Shown: positions 11,171 through 21,950 of the stretch, piece by piece | How positions within the stretch are numbered: the first letter of the stretch is position 1 | Layout of the letters: every line of letters starts with the position of its first letter | Assembly (NCBI RefSeq): GCF_003086295.3 | Contig: NC_092044.1 | Span: 75,602,024 to 75,666,023 of the forward strand | DNA: 64,000 nt | DNA from: Arachis hypogaea | Taxonomy: Eukaryota > Streptophyta > Magnoliopsida > Fabales > Fabaceae | Direction of reading: 5' to 3' | The notes under the pieces: model-generated | The model's database searches: none | Told to the model about the DNA's origin: nothing | The model's input: only the letters and a program-made list of their open reading frames with translations | Position numbers and translations under genes: made by a program

Positions 11171-13462
11171 ATGAGCAGAAACAGGGATAAAGACATTCTT
11201 GTTGAAGCTGATCCTGAACCTGAAAAGATTCTGAAGAGGAAGCTAAGAGAAGCTAAAGCACAACACTTCGGAGAGGACCTTACAGCAAATTTTGAAAAAG
11301 AGGCAGACATGGCAGCCGAACCTGAGAACAATGGTGGAGATGCAAAGAAGATGCTTAGTGACTTTACTGCACCAACATCCAACTTCTATGAAAGAAGCAT
11401 CTCAATTCCTGTAATTGGAGCAAACAACTTTGAGCTTAAGCCTCAATTAGTTTCTCTAATGCAGCAGAATTGGAAATTTCATGGACTTCCATTGGAAGAT
11501 CCTCATCAGGTCTTAGCTGAATTCTTGCAAATATGTGACACTCTTAAGACCAATGGGGTTGATCCCGAGGTCTACAGACTTATGCTTTTCCCCTTTGCTG
11601 TAAGAGACAAAGCTAGGATATGGTTGGACTCACAACCTATGAAAAGCCTGAACTCTTGGGAAAAGTTGATCAATGATTTTTTGGCCAAATTTTTTCCACC
11701 ACAAAAGATGAGCAAGCATAGAGTGGAAGTCCAAACCTTCAGACAGAAGGAAGGTGAATCCCTCTATGAAGCTTGGGAAAGATACAAGCAATTGATCAGA
11801 AGGTGTCCTTCTGACATGCTTTCAGAATGGAACATCTTATGTATATTCTATTATGGTCTGTCTGAATTGTCCAAGATGTCATTGGACCACTCTACTGGTG
11901 GATCTCTTCATCTGAAGAAAACCCCTGCATAAGCACAGGAACTCATTGAGATAGTTGCAAATAACCAGTTCATGTACACTTCTGAAAGAAATCCTGTGAA
12001 TAATAAGATGACTCAGAAGAAAGGAGTTCTTGAGATTGATACTCTGAATGCCATATTGGCTCAGAACAAAATATTGACTCTGCAAGTGAATATGATTTCT
12101 CAGAATCTGACTGGATTGCAAGCTGCATCCGGCAGTACTAAAGAAGCCTCCTCTGAAGGAGAAGCTTATGACCTTGAGAATCCTGCAATGGAAGAGGTGA
12201 ATTACATGGGAGAATCCTATGGAAACACCTATAATCCTTCATGGAGAAATCATCCAAATTTCTCATGAAAGGATCAACAGAAGCCAAAACAAGGCTTCAA
12301 TAATAATAATGGTGGGAGAAATAGGTTTAGCAATAGCAAGCCTTTTCCATCATCTTTTCAGCAATAGACAGAGAATTCTAAGCAGAGCCTCTCTGACTTA
12401 GCAACCATAGTCTCTGATCTATCTAAGACCACTCTCAGTTTCATGATTGAAACAAGGTCCTCCATCAGAAATTTGGAGGCACAAGTGGGTCAGCTGAGTA
12501 AAAGAGTTACTGAAATCCCTCATAGTACTCTCCCAAGCGATACAGAAGAGAATCCAAAGAGAGAGTACAAGTCCATCATTATATCTAAAGTGGCCGAACC
12601 TATAGAGGAGGAAGAGGTAGTGATTTCCACTGAGAAAGACCTCAATGGACGAACACTGACCACTAAGGAGTTCCCTAATGAGGAACCAAAGGAATCTGAG
12701 GCTCATACAGAGACCATAGAGATTTTACTGAACTTACTATTGCCATTCATGAGCTCTGATGAGTATTCTTCCTCTAAAGAGGATGAAGATATTGTTGAAA
12801 AGCAAGTTACTCGGTATCTAGGAGAAATCATGAAGTTGAATGCCAAGTTATTTGGTAATGAGACTTGAGAGGATAAACCCCCATTGCTCATCAATGATCT
12901 GAATGCCTTGGTTTAGCAGAAATTACCTCAGAAGAAACCGGATCCCAGAAGGTTCTTAATGCCTTATACCATAGGCACTATAACCTTTGAGAAGGCTCTG
13001 TGTGACCTGGGGTCAGGTATAAACCTCATGCCACTCTTTGTAATGGAGAAACTAGGGATCTTTGAGGTACAAGCTACAAGAATCTCACTAGAGATGGCAG
13101 ACAAATCAATAAAACAGGCTTATGGACTCATAGAGGATGTCTTAGTGAAGGTTGAAGGCCTTTACATCCCTGCTAACTTCATAATCCTAGACACTGGGAA
13201 GGATGAGGATGAATCCATCATCCTTGGAAGACCCTTCCTAGCCACAGCAAGGGCTATGATTGATGTGGAAAGTGGAGATTTAGTCCTTCAATTGAATGAG
13301 GACTACCTTGTGTTTAAGGATCAAGGATCTTCTTCTTTAAATATGGAAAAGAATCATGAAAAGCTTCATCCAATTCTATCCATACAGAGTCAAGCAGAGC
13401 CCCCACATTCAAGCTCTAAGTTTGGTGTTGGGAGGCCACAATCATGCTCTGAGTATCTATGA
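11171..13462 (+). pseudogene. gag-pro: RE-3 gag-protease polyprotein with five in-frame stops
   Basis: This would supply capsid and processing protease. One frame of 763 codons starts at ATG 11171 (MSRNRDKDILVEADPEPEK). It holds a basic N-terminus, a gag domain (ANNFELKPQL, LMLFPFAVRDKARIW, FFPPQKMSKHRVEVQTF), a Gln/Asn-rich linker and a protease with CDLGSGINLM and ILGRPFLATA near the end. No indel breaks the frame, but stops occur at 11930, 12266, 12365, 12866 and 12914. RE-10 has Glu, Trp, Gln, Trp and Gln at the matching places, so four of the five stops are C-to-T or G-to-A changes. Translation of this copy would end at residue 253. Confidence 0.88.
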
Positions 13463-14245
13463 AGCTATGTAAGAGCTTACTGTCAAGCTATTGACATTAA
13501 AGAAGCACTTATTAGGAGATAACCCAATCTTATTTATCTATGTTAATTACTTTTTCATTTCATTTTCCACTGTTAGTTTATGTTTTCTTTAGGTTGATGA
13601 TCATGTGGAGTCACAAAAATAGCTGCAGAATTAAAACGGAATCAAAAACAGCATCAAAAATAGCACACCCTGTAGGACAGGCTTACTGGCATTTAAATGC
13701 CAGTAAGGATAGCAGAATAGGCGTTTAACGCCTAGTCTGGCAGCATTCTGGGCATTAAACGCCAAAATTGGCAGACAGACTGGCGTTTAACGCCAGAAAA
13801 TAGTGTCTGGCTGGCGTAACGCTAGAAAGGGGCATCAGTCTGGCGTTTAACACCAGGAAAGGCAGCAGACTAGCGTTTAATGCCAGAAAAGGGTGTCCAG
13901 GGGCTTAAATGCCGAAAAGGTGCAGGGATGAGAAATCCTTGACACCTCAGGATCTGTGGACCCCACAGGATTCCCACCCACCCCAATTATTTCTCACTCC
14001 TCTTCACATCTTTCAATAACACTCTTCCCCAATTACCCTTGACCAATCACATCAAATACCTATTCCCCAAACATCATTCACCTATCAAATGCTACCCTCT
14101 TCCCCACAATCTCTTCACCACTCACATCCATCAACTATTCCCCAAAAACCCATCATAAAACCCCACCTACCTCACCATTCAAATTCAACATATTTCCCTT
14201 CCAAACCCAAACCCTTATTACACGAATTCCCTCTCTTTCTTGCCC
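13463..14245 (+). repeat. RE-3 internal non-coding region with GGCGTTTAACGCC cluster (13680-13920)
   Basis: After the protease stop comes a T-rich stretch with no gene, then about eight close copies of TGGCGTTTAACGCCAG and derivatives at 13680-13920. Copies near 13720, 13778 and 13838 are cleanest. A C-rich segment (13950-14240) without genes follows and ends at the TATA box of ORF2. RE-10 has the same arrangement. Confidence 0.82.
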
Positions 14246-14253
14246 TATAAATA
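14246..14253 (+). promoter_or_regulatory. Internal TATA box upstream of RE-3 ORF2
   Basis: TATAAATA in the context CCCTATAAATACCCC ends 195 bases before the ORF2 ATG at 14448. RE-10 has TATATATA 192 bases before its ORF2 ATG. Shared spacing suggests a separate internal promoter for ORF2, though no transcript evidence is available. Confidence 0.6.
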
Positions 14254-14447
14254 CCCCTCCTTACCACCTTCAATTTCACACATCATAAACACTTAAACCC
14301 CCCTTGGCCGAATTCATAATACCATTCTATCTCCTCCATTTCTTCTTCCTCTTCTCCTCCTTTCTTTTTTATTTTTCTCAAGGACGAGCAAACCTTTTAA
14401 TTTTGGAGTGGGAAAAAGATCTGCTTTTTGTTTTCCCATAACCATTA

Positions 14448-14642
14448 ATGGCACCTAAGGCCGGAGAAACCTCTAGAAAGAAGAAAGAGAAGGCAGTTGC
14501 TTCCACCTCCGAGTCATGGGAGATGGAGAGATTCATCTTAAAGGTCCATCTGAGGGAAGAGCAACAAAGGCAAGAAAGAGATATTGAGGAGCTAAAGCAC
14601 TCCGTAGGATCTTCAAGAGGAAGAACTAGCCGCTATCACTAA
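14448..14642 (+). CDS. RE-3 ORF2 remnant, in-frame deletion product (64 aa)
   Basis: The first 30 or so residues (MAPKAGETSRKKKEKAVAS, SESWEMERF) match the start of RE-10 ORF2. The last 30 (REEQQRQERDIEELK) match its very end. About 315 codons between them are gone, and the frame is kept across the joint near 14545. What remains is a basic N-terminus joined to a short coiled-coil-like end, without the central domain. Whether the mini-protein is made is unknown. It is a derivative of ORF2, not an ancestral small gene, because RE-10 has both parts far apart in one frame. Confidence 0.65.
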   Translation: MAPKAGETSRKKKEKAVASTSESWEMERFILKVHLREEQQRQERDIEELKHSVGSSRGRTSRYH

Positions 14643-15314
14643 GGTGGACCCGTTCTTTAATTTTCTTATTATTTATTTTTCTATTTTTTGTTTCCTATGT
14701 TTTATGTTTTATCTATGTTTTTGTTTTTATTACATGATCCTTAGTGTTTAGAGTCTATATCTTCAAGCTATGAATGATTCCATGAATCTCACACCTTTCT
14801 TAAAGGAAAAACGTTTTTAGTTGCAAAAGAACAAGAAGCATGAATTTCAAAATTTATCTTGAAATTAGTTTAATTATTTTGATGTGGTGGCAATACTTCT
14901 TGCTTTCTAAATGTATGCTTAAACAGTGCATGTTGGAAATTGGAATTAAGAAAAGTTGACTCTTGAAAGAATAATGAAAATGGATATATGTTGTTGGTGA
15001 TCTGAAAAATCATAAAACTGATTCTTGAAGCAAGAAAAAGCAGTGAAAAGCAAAAGCTTGCGAAAAAAAGAAAAAGCAAGCAGAAAAAGCCAGTAACCCA
15101 TTAAACTAAAAGGCAAGGGCAAAGAGGATCCAAGGCTTTGAGCATCAGTGGATAGGAGTGCCTAAAAGGAATAAAATCATGGCCTAAGCTGCTAAATCAA
15201 GCTGTCCCTAACCATGTGCTTATGTCATGAAGGTCCAAGCGAAAAGCTTGAGACTGAGTGGTAAAAGTCATGATCCCAAGCAAAAGAGTGTGCTTAAGAA
15301 CTCTGGACACCTCT
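14643..15314 (+). other. RE-3 3' non-coding region, truncated
   Basis: There are no genes. It matches the reverse complement of RE-10 at about 47805-48514, including GCTTGCGAAAAAAAG-type purine-rich runs and GAAAAGCTTGAGACTGAGTGG. It breaks off at AACTGG (15315-15320), where the sequence jumps into the middle of the 3' LTR. Confidence 0.7.
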
Positions 15315-16692
15315 AACTGGCATTCAATGCCAGCTAGAGACCCTTTTTGGCGTAAAACGCTGGAACTGGCACCAGAACTGGAGTTAAACGCCCAAACTGG
15401 CATCCAAGCTAGCGTTTAACTCTACAAAAGGTGTATGCACGTGTAAAGCTCAATTCTTAGCCCAAGCACACACCAAGTGGGCCCTGGAAGTAAATTTCTG
15501 CACTATCTACACTTAGTAACTTATTTTCTATAATCCTTAGTAACTAGTTTAGCATAAATAGCACTTTTTACTATTCTATATTGAGGATCTTATGCCATTC
15601 TTTATGTTTGGGAGGCTGGTCATTTGGCCATACCCAAACATTTTTCTCTTATGTATTTTCCAATGGTGGAGTTGCTACACCTCATAGATTAAGGTGCAGA
15701 GCTCTGCTGTTCTTCATGAATTAATGCAAGTACTATTGTTTCTCTTTCAATTCACGCTTACTTCTTCTCCAAGATATACTCTCGTACTTAATTCAGTTAA
15801 GTTAGAATGAAGGGGTGACCCGTGACAATCACCCACTATCTTTGTTACTCGTTTTGCCATGATCCGCATGCCTGACAACCACAAGCGGTCTACATGATGT
15901 TAAACGTAGTCATTGGAAGACACCCGGAGTATAATCTCTTGGGTCTCTGATCCACGAATTTGACTTGCCTCTTCTAACAACAGAGCATTTGAATCCGTGA
16001 GATTAGAACCTTCGTGGTAGATGCTAGAACCAATTGGCAGCATTCCTGAGATCTGGAAAGTCTAAACCTTGTTTGTGGTATTCTGAGTAGGATCTGGAAT
16101 AGGATGACTGTGACGAGCTTCAAACTCATGAATATTGGGCGCAATAACAGTGTGCAAAAGGATAGAGAGATCCTATTCCGACACAAGTGAGAACCGACAG
16201 ATGATTAGCCGTGCGGTAGCTGTGCCTGGTATTTTTCATCTTAAACGAGAGATCCGACAGTTGAGTAGCCGTACAGAAATCGTACCTGGACCATTTTCAC
16301 TGAGAGGACGGATGGTAGCCATTGACAACGGTGATCCACCAATATACAGCTTGCCATGGAAGGGAGCACGCATGATTGGATGAAGACAATAGGAAAGCAG
16401 AGGTTCAGAAGCAACAAAGCATCTCCAAACACTTATCTGAAATTCCCACCAATGAATTACTTAAGTATCTTTATTTTAATTTACATTTTATTTATCTTTC
16501 AATTATCAAAAATCATAACCAATTGAATCCACCTGACTAAGATTTACAGGATGACCATAGCTTGCTTCAAGCCAGCAATCTCCGTAGGATCAACCCTTAC
16601 TCGAATAAGGTTTTATTACTTGGATGACCCAGTGCACTTGCTGGTTAGTTGTATCAGAGTTGTGAAAAGTGTGATCATTATTCCGTGCACCA
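15315..16692 (+). repeat. RE-3 3' LTR, lacking its first ~370 bp
   Basis: It aligns with 8212-9585 of the 5' LTR and ends with the same CCGTGCACCA. The LTR start TGATGAGCGG and the polypurine tract are absent, removed by a deletion whose joint is at the shared hexamer AACTGG. Mismatches to the 5' LTR are roughly 7%. Confidence 0.85.
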
Positions 16693-17439
16693 CTTGACAT
16701 GGAAGATCATGCATCAAATCTTAGTGGCGAAGAATCCTTTGAACTTGAAGAACCTTCTCCCGGTGGATTTGAAGGTGTTGTGGAGGTAGACTTCTCTCAC
16801 CCTCCCAACTATGGTTTTAGTAAGGCAAAAAAGTTAGATGAAATTGATGAGCAAAGGTTTGAATTTAAGAAACCTTGTGAAGAGGTGGAGGTCCTTAGAA
16901 AAAGAAGGGCGGGAGTTGAATGCGCTTTGTCGAGATCCGTGGAAGCTTCTTTACCTAGTTTGTCATCTTCTCCTTCATTTGAGTGGGTAAAACTCATTTC
17001 TATTAGCTTTATTGCCCCACTTAAGCATGGCTTGCTTGAAACAGATGAGCAACATAGGACACTTTGCGGGATGAAGCATAAGAGGAGGATATTTTGTGGT
17101 TGGCATTGCAAATCAAGGTTCATAATGGTTGATACTTCAAGGATTAGATGCAAGGGTTGGACTAGTGCTCAATTAGAGGGGTCTAGGAGGAGAGTGGGGC
17201 ACTTCATTGAGAATTCATCTTGCTTGCCACCCAGATGGATTAATGATGATCAACTTGAAGACGGGTTTGAAAATAAAGTGTGGGATCCCAGATCGCACAA
17301 GGAGAATCAATTTTGGGAGCCCTTAGCTTGCGAAGAACCCCATCAAGGCTTGGAGGCATTACTTTTGAATGATGGAGCTTATTGGAGATCTAAGCATTGG
17401 TGGATGTTCAGAGATGGATTCAAGCACAAGCCACCTTGA
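16693..17439 (+). pseudogene. RE-2 unrecognised protein, C-terminal part
   Basis: This is the continuation of the gene broken at 7837: the codon CTT that starts the target duplication is in frame on both sides. About 248 residues are open to the stop at 17437. It begins acidic (DMEDHASNLSGEESFELEE). The middle is mixed (GFSKAKKLDEIDEQ) and contains RKRRAGVE. The end is rich in Trp, Cys and His (KRRIFCGWHCKSRF, WRSKHWWMFRDGF). I recognise no domain. The His/Cys/Trp content resembles a small folded domain, in contrast to the disordered N-terminal half. It stays open although the first half has four stops, which may be chance. Confidence 0.6.
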
Positions 17440-17699
17440 TAAGGAGCTCCCCATAAGTCCAACTTAAGGACAATAAACAAAAGTGCTATGTGGGAGACAC
17501 CCCACCATGGTTACATCTTTTCATTTTTCTCTTTTGTAAATATTGGTAAATTAGTTAATGTCATGTTTTGATTGGTTTGTTGAGTGTATTTGGTAGTCTA
17601 AGATGTTAAATAAGGTTTTATGGTGTTTTGGTAGCTATTTGGAGGTTTGAAATGCTTGGTTTGGTGCAAGAACTTGGAAAAATTTTGAAAAACAGAGCA

Positions 17700-18030
17700 C
17701 CAATCCACGCGTACGCGTGCCTCACGCGTACGCATTCCTCACGCATACGTGTGATCTAAGTTTTTTCCGACCATCCATGTGCACGCGTCACCACGCGTCA
17801 CCACGCGTACCCGTGGATTCAAAATTTCCACTTCCCAACTAAACACCCGAGAGTTGTGTCTACTTCATGCCAACTTTATGCCCGAAGGCACACGTACGCA
17901 TCACCCCGCGCGTATGCGTCGATGCTCTCTGAATAACATACCACGCGTACGCGTCATATACCTGTACGTGTCGATTCCATTTCACCACCCCACGTGCACG
18001 CGTTGCTCCACGCATACGCGTGGATCGCCT
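17700..18030. repeat. Palindrome cluster CACGCGTACGCGTG inside RE-2
   Basis: About nine copies or part copies of CCACGCGTACGCGTGG and variants (CACGCGTACGCAT, CGCGCGTATGCGTCG, CACGTGCACGCGT). Each is a near-palindrome of ACGCGT and GCGTACGC. The same motif occurs in the RE-2 3' LTR at 20826-20905. A pyrimidine-rich tract follows directly, as after the clusters in RE-3 and RE-10. Confidence 0.85.
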
Positions 18031-19080
18031 TGTCTCAACACTTCTCTTCTCTTCTCTTCTCATCTTTCTGTTTCTTTCCTTTTTCCTTCTTCTTCCCTTC
18101 TTTTATTCCTTATCCAACATTACCATACACCATTCTTAACCATTCCTTTTAGTTATTTAGTTGTTTGGTTAGTTTTATTTTTGTTTAATTTTTTCTGTTT
18201 TCATTATAAGTGTTGGATTATTAATTCGATGCATTGTTTATTGCTGCTGATCACAAATGAGATGTTGGTTTAACATTATTATTGTTAATTTTCATTGATT
18301 GGATCTCTTTATTGAGGTTACAATTCATTACCTGGTTTTGAATTTTTCATTCTTAACTTTTGTCAATACCAAGTGAATGACATTGCCTGTAGAGCCTTCT
18401 AAATCTTTTGAATTGCATGATTTGGCCACCATGTGATTTGAATCCTTCTAAATCTTTTGGCAATTTCTTGATGGATGTTGAGCATTTATCTTAATGCATT
18501 GTTCTTCTTGATCATATGCATCCATATGTTATATATTTGCTTGAATGCTCTCATGCCTTTTTATTGCTTGTTTAGTTGTCTTAACCTACAAGTTAAAAGT
18601 ATTTCGAGCATACTAGAATGAGTGAAGTACATGCTTATCTTGTGACATAGCTTTTATGTTAGTGTATGTTCTAAAGGGCGCCTAATTTAGAATTCACACA
18701 CCTATTTTCATTAATGTCACACTAATTCACTCAGTCAATTCTAGTGTTTTTTACCTCATTCCAACAACTTATGCTTCCGTGCTTTTACATTTACTTCTCT
18801 TACTATCTTGCCTTTTGATTTCAGGATGAGTCATCTTAAGCAAAAATAGAAGCGGGAGAAAGAACACGCACCAACCGGTTGACCTACTAGCTGAAGGTAG
18901 CAATCCGGAGAGTCATCGTACCCCCTTGTTCATCTTTGGATGCACCGAGGACAGAAACTTTTAAGTGTGGTGAGGTCGTCCGACCAGTCGACGTTTTTGG
19001 GTGACAAGTTTCTAATCCCAACACTTTTTCATTTCATTTTTAGGTCTTTTAGGATTTTTGGGTACATTTTATTATTTTGC

Positions 19081-19102
19081 ATATATATATATATATATAT
19101 AT
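19081..19102. repeat. (AT)11 microsatellite
   Basis: An uninterrupted AT dinucleotide run in the RE-2 3' region. Confidence 0.95.
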
Positions 19103-19727
19103 AAAATAAGCTTAGTCAAAATCATGATATTTCTCAAGGATTTTATCTATAGGGCACCATCCCAATTGATTTAAGTGAAAACTTTTCATTGAACTTGCTT
19201 GAATTATATACGTTGTGGATCATGTCTTTGAGCTAAGAACACAAGCATGTGAGTTTTGAGCCTAATTGTGTGCTTACATCATATAACTACTTATTCCCCT
19301 TCTTGTGTGTATTATTCTCTTTCTATGATTGTGATCTTTGATTTGTTTGATTCTTTATGTCCATTATTTTGTGTATACATGCATTTATATGATTGAGGCT
19401 ATTGTTTCATTTAGCTCACTTACCCAAATAGCCTTACCTTTTATCTTCCATTGTTAGCCTACTTTGAGCCTACGATTAACCCACTTTGTTCTTAATTTAG
19501 CACATTACAAGCCTTAAAGCGAAAAACAATAAATGTCCTTAATTTGGATCTTTGATTGGCTTAGGCTAGTGAGTGTGTGTATTATTCAAGTTTTGGGAAA
19601 ACTTGGGACATTAGTTGGGAAAAGGTGTGTGCTGTATTTTTGTTGAAAATATTGAGAATTGGGTACATACTCATGTGTTAATCAAATGTTTGAACCATAT
19701 GCATTGCTATTTGTATATAATTGCATC

Positions 19728-19847
19728 AAAAAGAAAAAAGAAAAAAAGGAAAAAAAAAAACAAAAGAAAAATAAAAAGAAAAAATATATACAAAAGAAAA
19801 AAATGGAAAGAAAAGAAAAAGAAAAGGAAAAGAAATAAAAAAGGGGA
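19728..19847. repeat. A/G-rich low-complexity block
   Basis: Runs of A broken by single G (AAAAAGAAAAAAGG and similar). The Lys-rich open frame across it reflects composition and is not called as a gene. Confidence 0.85.
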
Positions 19848-20506
19848 CAAAATGCCCCAAAGCGAAGCTCAATAATAATCAATGCATATGAGTTGTGATC
19901 AAGAAAAGAACACATGAGTGTGTGAAAAGGTGAAGAATGGGTAGTTAGGTTTGCTCAGAATTGTATAGGTTGTTATATAGGTTAGGTGAGAGGTTTAAGT
20001 TGATCAAAAGATTCAAATTCATGCTCACTTAACCAAACATACACCCTACCTTGACCCTACCCCCATTAAAACCTATGAGAAAGACCTCATGATATGTGTA
20101 TGCATGCATGAAATAACTGTTGATTGTTAGATGAAAAACAAATCTTGGAAAGCATGATTAGAGGGGAACTGAGTGAATCAACCCTAAACACTTGAGTGAC
20201 TAGAGCGGATACACATCCGGTGAGGGTTCGATTGCTCAATTACATGTTTTCACCTAGAACCAACACTTTTCTTTCAAGTTTGTTTAATCTTTAATAACTC
20301 AATTCAATTGTAGTTTGGCTTGGTTGTTAATACCTTTAGCCCTTATGCTTATATTGGTTTTCTTTGGAGTTGATTTATTTTGACCAAGCAATTGTATCCA
20401 TTTAGATAGTTGCATGTAGGTAGGTTACATCTAGTTAGTTTACATAGAATAAATGATAATACCCTTTGTTTTCTTCTTGGTTAAGCATGAGGACATGCTT
20501 GGTTTA

Positions 20507-20520
20507 AGTGTGGGGAGATT
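20507..20520 (+). other. RE-2 polypurine tract
   Basis: AGTGTGGGGAGATT directly precedes the LTR start TGATGCACCA. This is the expected primer for plus-strand synthesis. Confidence 0.75.
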
Positions 20521-21950
20521 TGATGCACCACTATTTCGTGGTAGGTTTTTGTGCTTAATTTAGGTAGATTTTATCCACTTTTCCCACATTTATTCAATGA
20601 AATAGCATGATTTCATGATTCTCTCCTAATTTATAATTAAGTGTAAAAACATGATTTTTAGGCCCTTAATTTGCTAATTTTAATTCACCTTTGATTCCAC
20701 TAGATGCCTTGATATGTTTGTTAGTGAATTCAGGTTGAAAAGGCTAGGAATGGATCAAAGGAATGAAGGGAAAAGCATGCAAAGTGGAGAAATCATGAAA
20801 AATCAAAGATTTGGGATGCATTCATCGACGCGCACGCGTGGATCAAAAAATGCCAAACGACGCGTACGCATGACTCATGCATACGCGTCGATGCTCGCAT
20901 GTGACTTCATTAAAGTGAATCCGCTGGGGGCGATTTCTGGACTTCCTAGGCCCAAATGAAACTCACTTCTGATGCTATTAAACCTAAGGATTGAAGGGGG
21001 ATCAACATACATTAGGACATTAGCACAGTTTAGTTTTATCATGCTTTCGTTAGTTTCTAGAGAGAGAAGCTCTCTATTCTCTCTAGAATTAGGTTAGATG
21101 TAGATTAGGATTTCTTAGATATAGGTTTAATTCATGCTTTAACTTACTTTTCTTTTACAATTCCTTGTTCTTTTACCTTTTCTTTCTCTAGTTTAGCATT
21201 TAATTCTTGTAATTCTTTACTTTTAGGTTGATGCACTCTTGTTTCTCTTAATTTCTTTTAATGCAATTTATGCTTTGAGTTCCTTTATTGTTGATTTGAT
21301 TTGTTGATTGTTAATTTCCTTGCAATTTAGTAGTTGTAGATTTATTTCTCTTGCAATTTAGCTTTGCTTTCCTTTTATGCCTTCCAAATGTTTGACAAAA
21401 TTCTTGAAAGGATGTTAGAGTAGATTTTTCTCCTCTTGGATTTGGTTGAGTAATTGGAGACTCTTGAATTATCAAAATCTTTTGTTGATTGATAATTAGA
21501 TGTTGCTAATTGACTTGACTGACACTAACTCTAGTCTTTCCTTTGGAGTTGACTAGGACTTGTGGACTCAAGTTGGTTTATCCACTTGACTTTCCTTCAT
21601 AGTTAGAGGTTGACTAAGTGGGAGCAATGGACAATTCTTGTCACAATTGAGGATGTTAATGAGGATATGACTTCTAGTTCTCATTCCTTGCCAAGAACTT
21701 TCTTAGCTATTAGATTTATTCTTGCAATTTACTTTTCTTATCCTTTATCTAAAACCCCAAAATATAGATCTCATAACCAATGACAATAACTCTTTCCTGC
21801 AATTCCTTTGAGAGTCGACCCGAGGTTTGAATATTTCAGTTATTTTTATTGGGGTTTGTACTTGTGACAAATAATTTTTTGCATGAAAGGATTATTTGTT
21901 AGTTTACAAACTATACTTGCAACGAGACTTCAATTGTGAAATTTGGTTAT
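20521..21950 (+). repeat. RE-2 3' LTR, cut by RE-4
   Basis: It starts TGATGCACCACTATTTCGTG just after the polypurine tract. A short palindrome cluster of the ACGCGT/GCGTACGC type lies at 20826-20905. The U5-like part reaches TTGAGAGTCGACCC near 21810 and is interrupted at 21950 by RE-4; the missing tail should be short. Left of RE-4 the last 5 bp are GTTAT. Confidence 0.8.

Larger units (their letters stand above)
7838..16692 (+). mobile_element. RE-3: FIDEL/Feral-like non-autonomous Athila element (8855 bp)
   Basis: The order is complete 5' LTR, primer site, long AT-rich leader, gag-protease in one frame, palindrome cluster, a TATA box, a shrunken ORF2 and a 5'-truncated 3' LTR. There is no RT, RNase H or integrase between the protease stop (13462) and ORF2. 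The LTR start and the layout recall the autonomous FIDEL and non-autonomous Feral elements described from Arachis; this name is from memory and unverified. The two LTRs differ at roughly 7% of aligned sites by eye, so it is much older than RE-10, its structural sister in this window. Confidence 0.85.
17440..20506 (+). other. RE-2 3' non-coding region
   Basis: About 3 kb without a convincing gene. It holds a palindrome cluster at 17700-18030, a pyrimidine tract (18040-18120), a possible short decayed frame starting ATGAGTCATCTTAAG near 18826, an (AT)11 microsatellite (19081-19102) and an A/G-rich low-complexity block (19728-19847). Its right end is the polypurine tract. Confidence 0.6.
6383..21950 (+). 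mobile_element. RE-2: non-autonomous LTR element with a Pro/Tyr-rich gene (interrupted by RE-3; 3' LTR split by RE-4)
   Basis: The order on the plus strand is a damaged primer site (6384-6399), an unrecognised protein gene (6550-7837 continuing at 16693-17439), a long 3' non-coding region with its own palindrome cluster (17700-18030), a polypurine tract (20507-20520) and the 3' LTR (from 20521). No gag, protease, RT or integrase can be found, so it would depend on another element's proteins. The 5' LTR is missing, because RE-1 occupies its place. RE-3 sits in the gene and RE-4 in the 3' LTR. The reading frame resumes exactly across the RE-3 insertion, which is the best evidence that the two halves belong together. 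Confidence 0.78.

Noticed and set aside
16699..17439. Host gene candidate because it is a long intact open frame
   Set aside because: It continues in frame from 7837 across RE-3 and belongs to RE-2.
19615..19915. Lys-rich (plus) and Phe-rich (minus) open frames
   Set aside because: Both follow from the A/G-rich low-complexity block.
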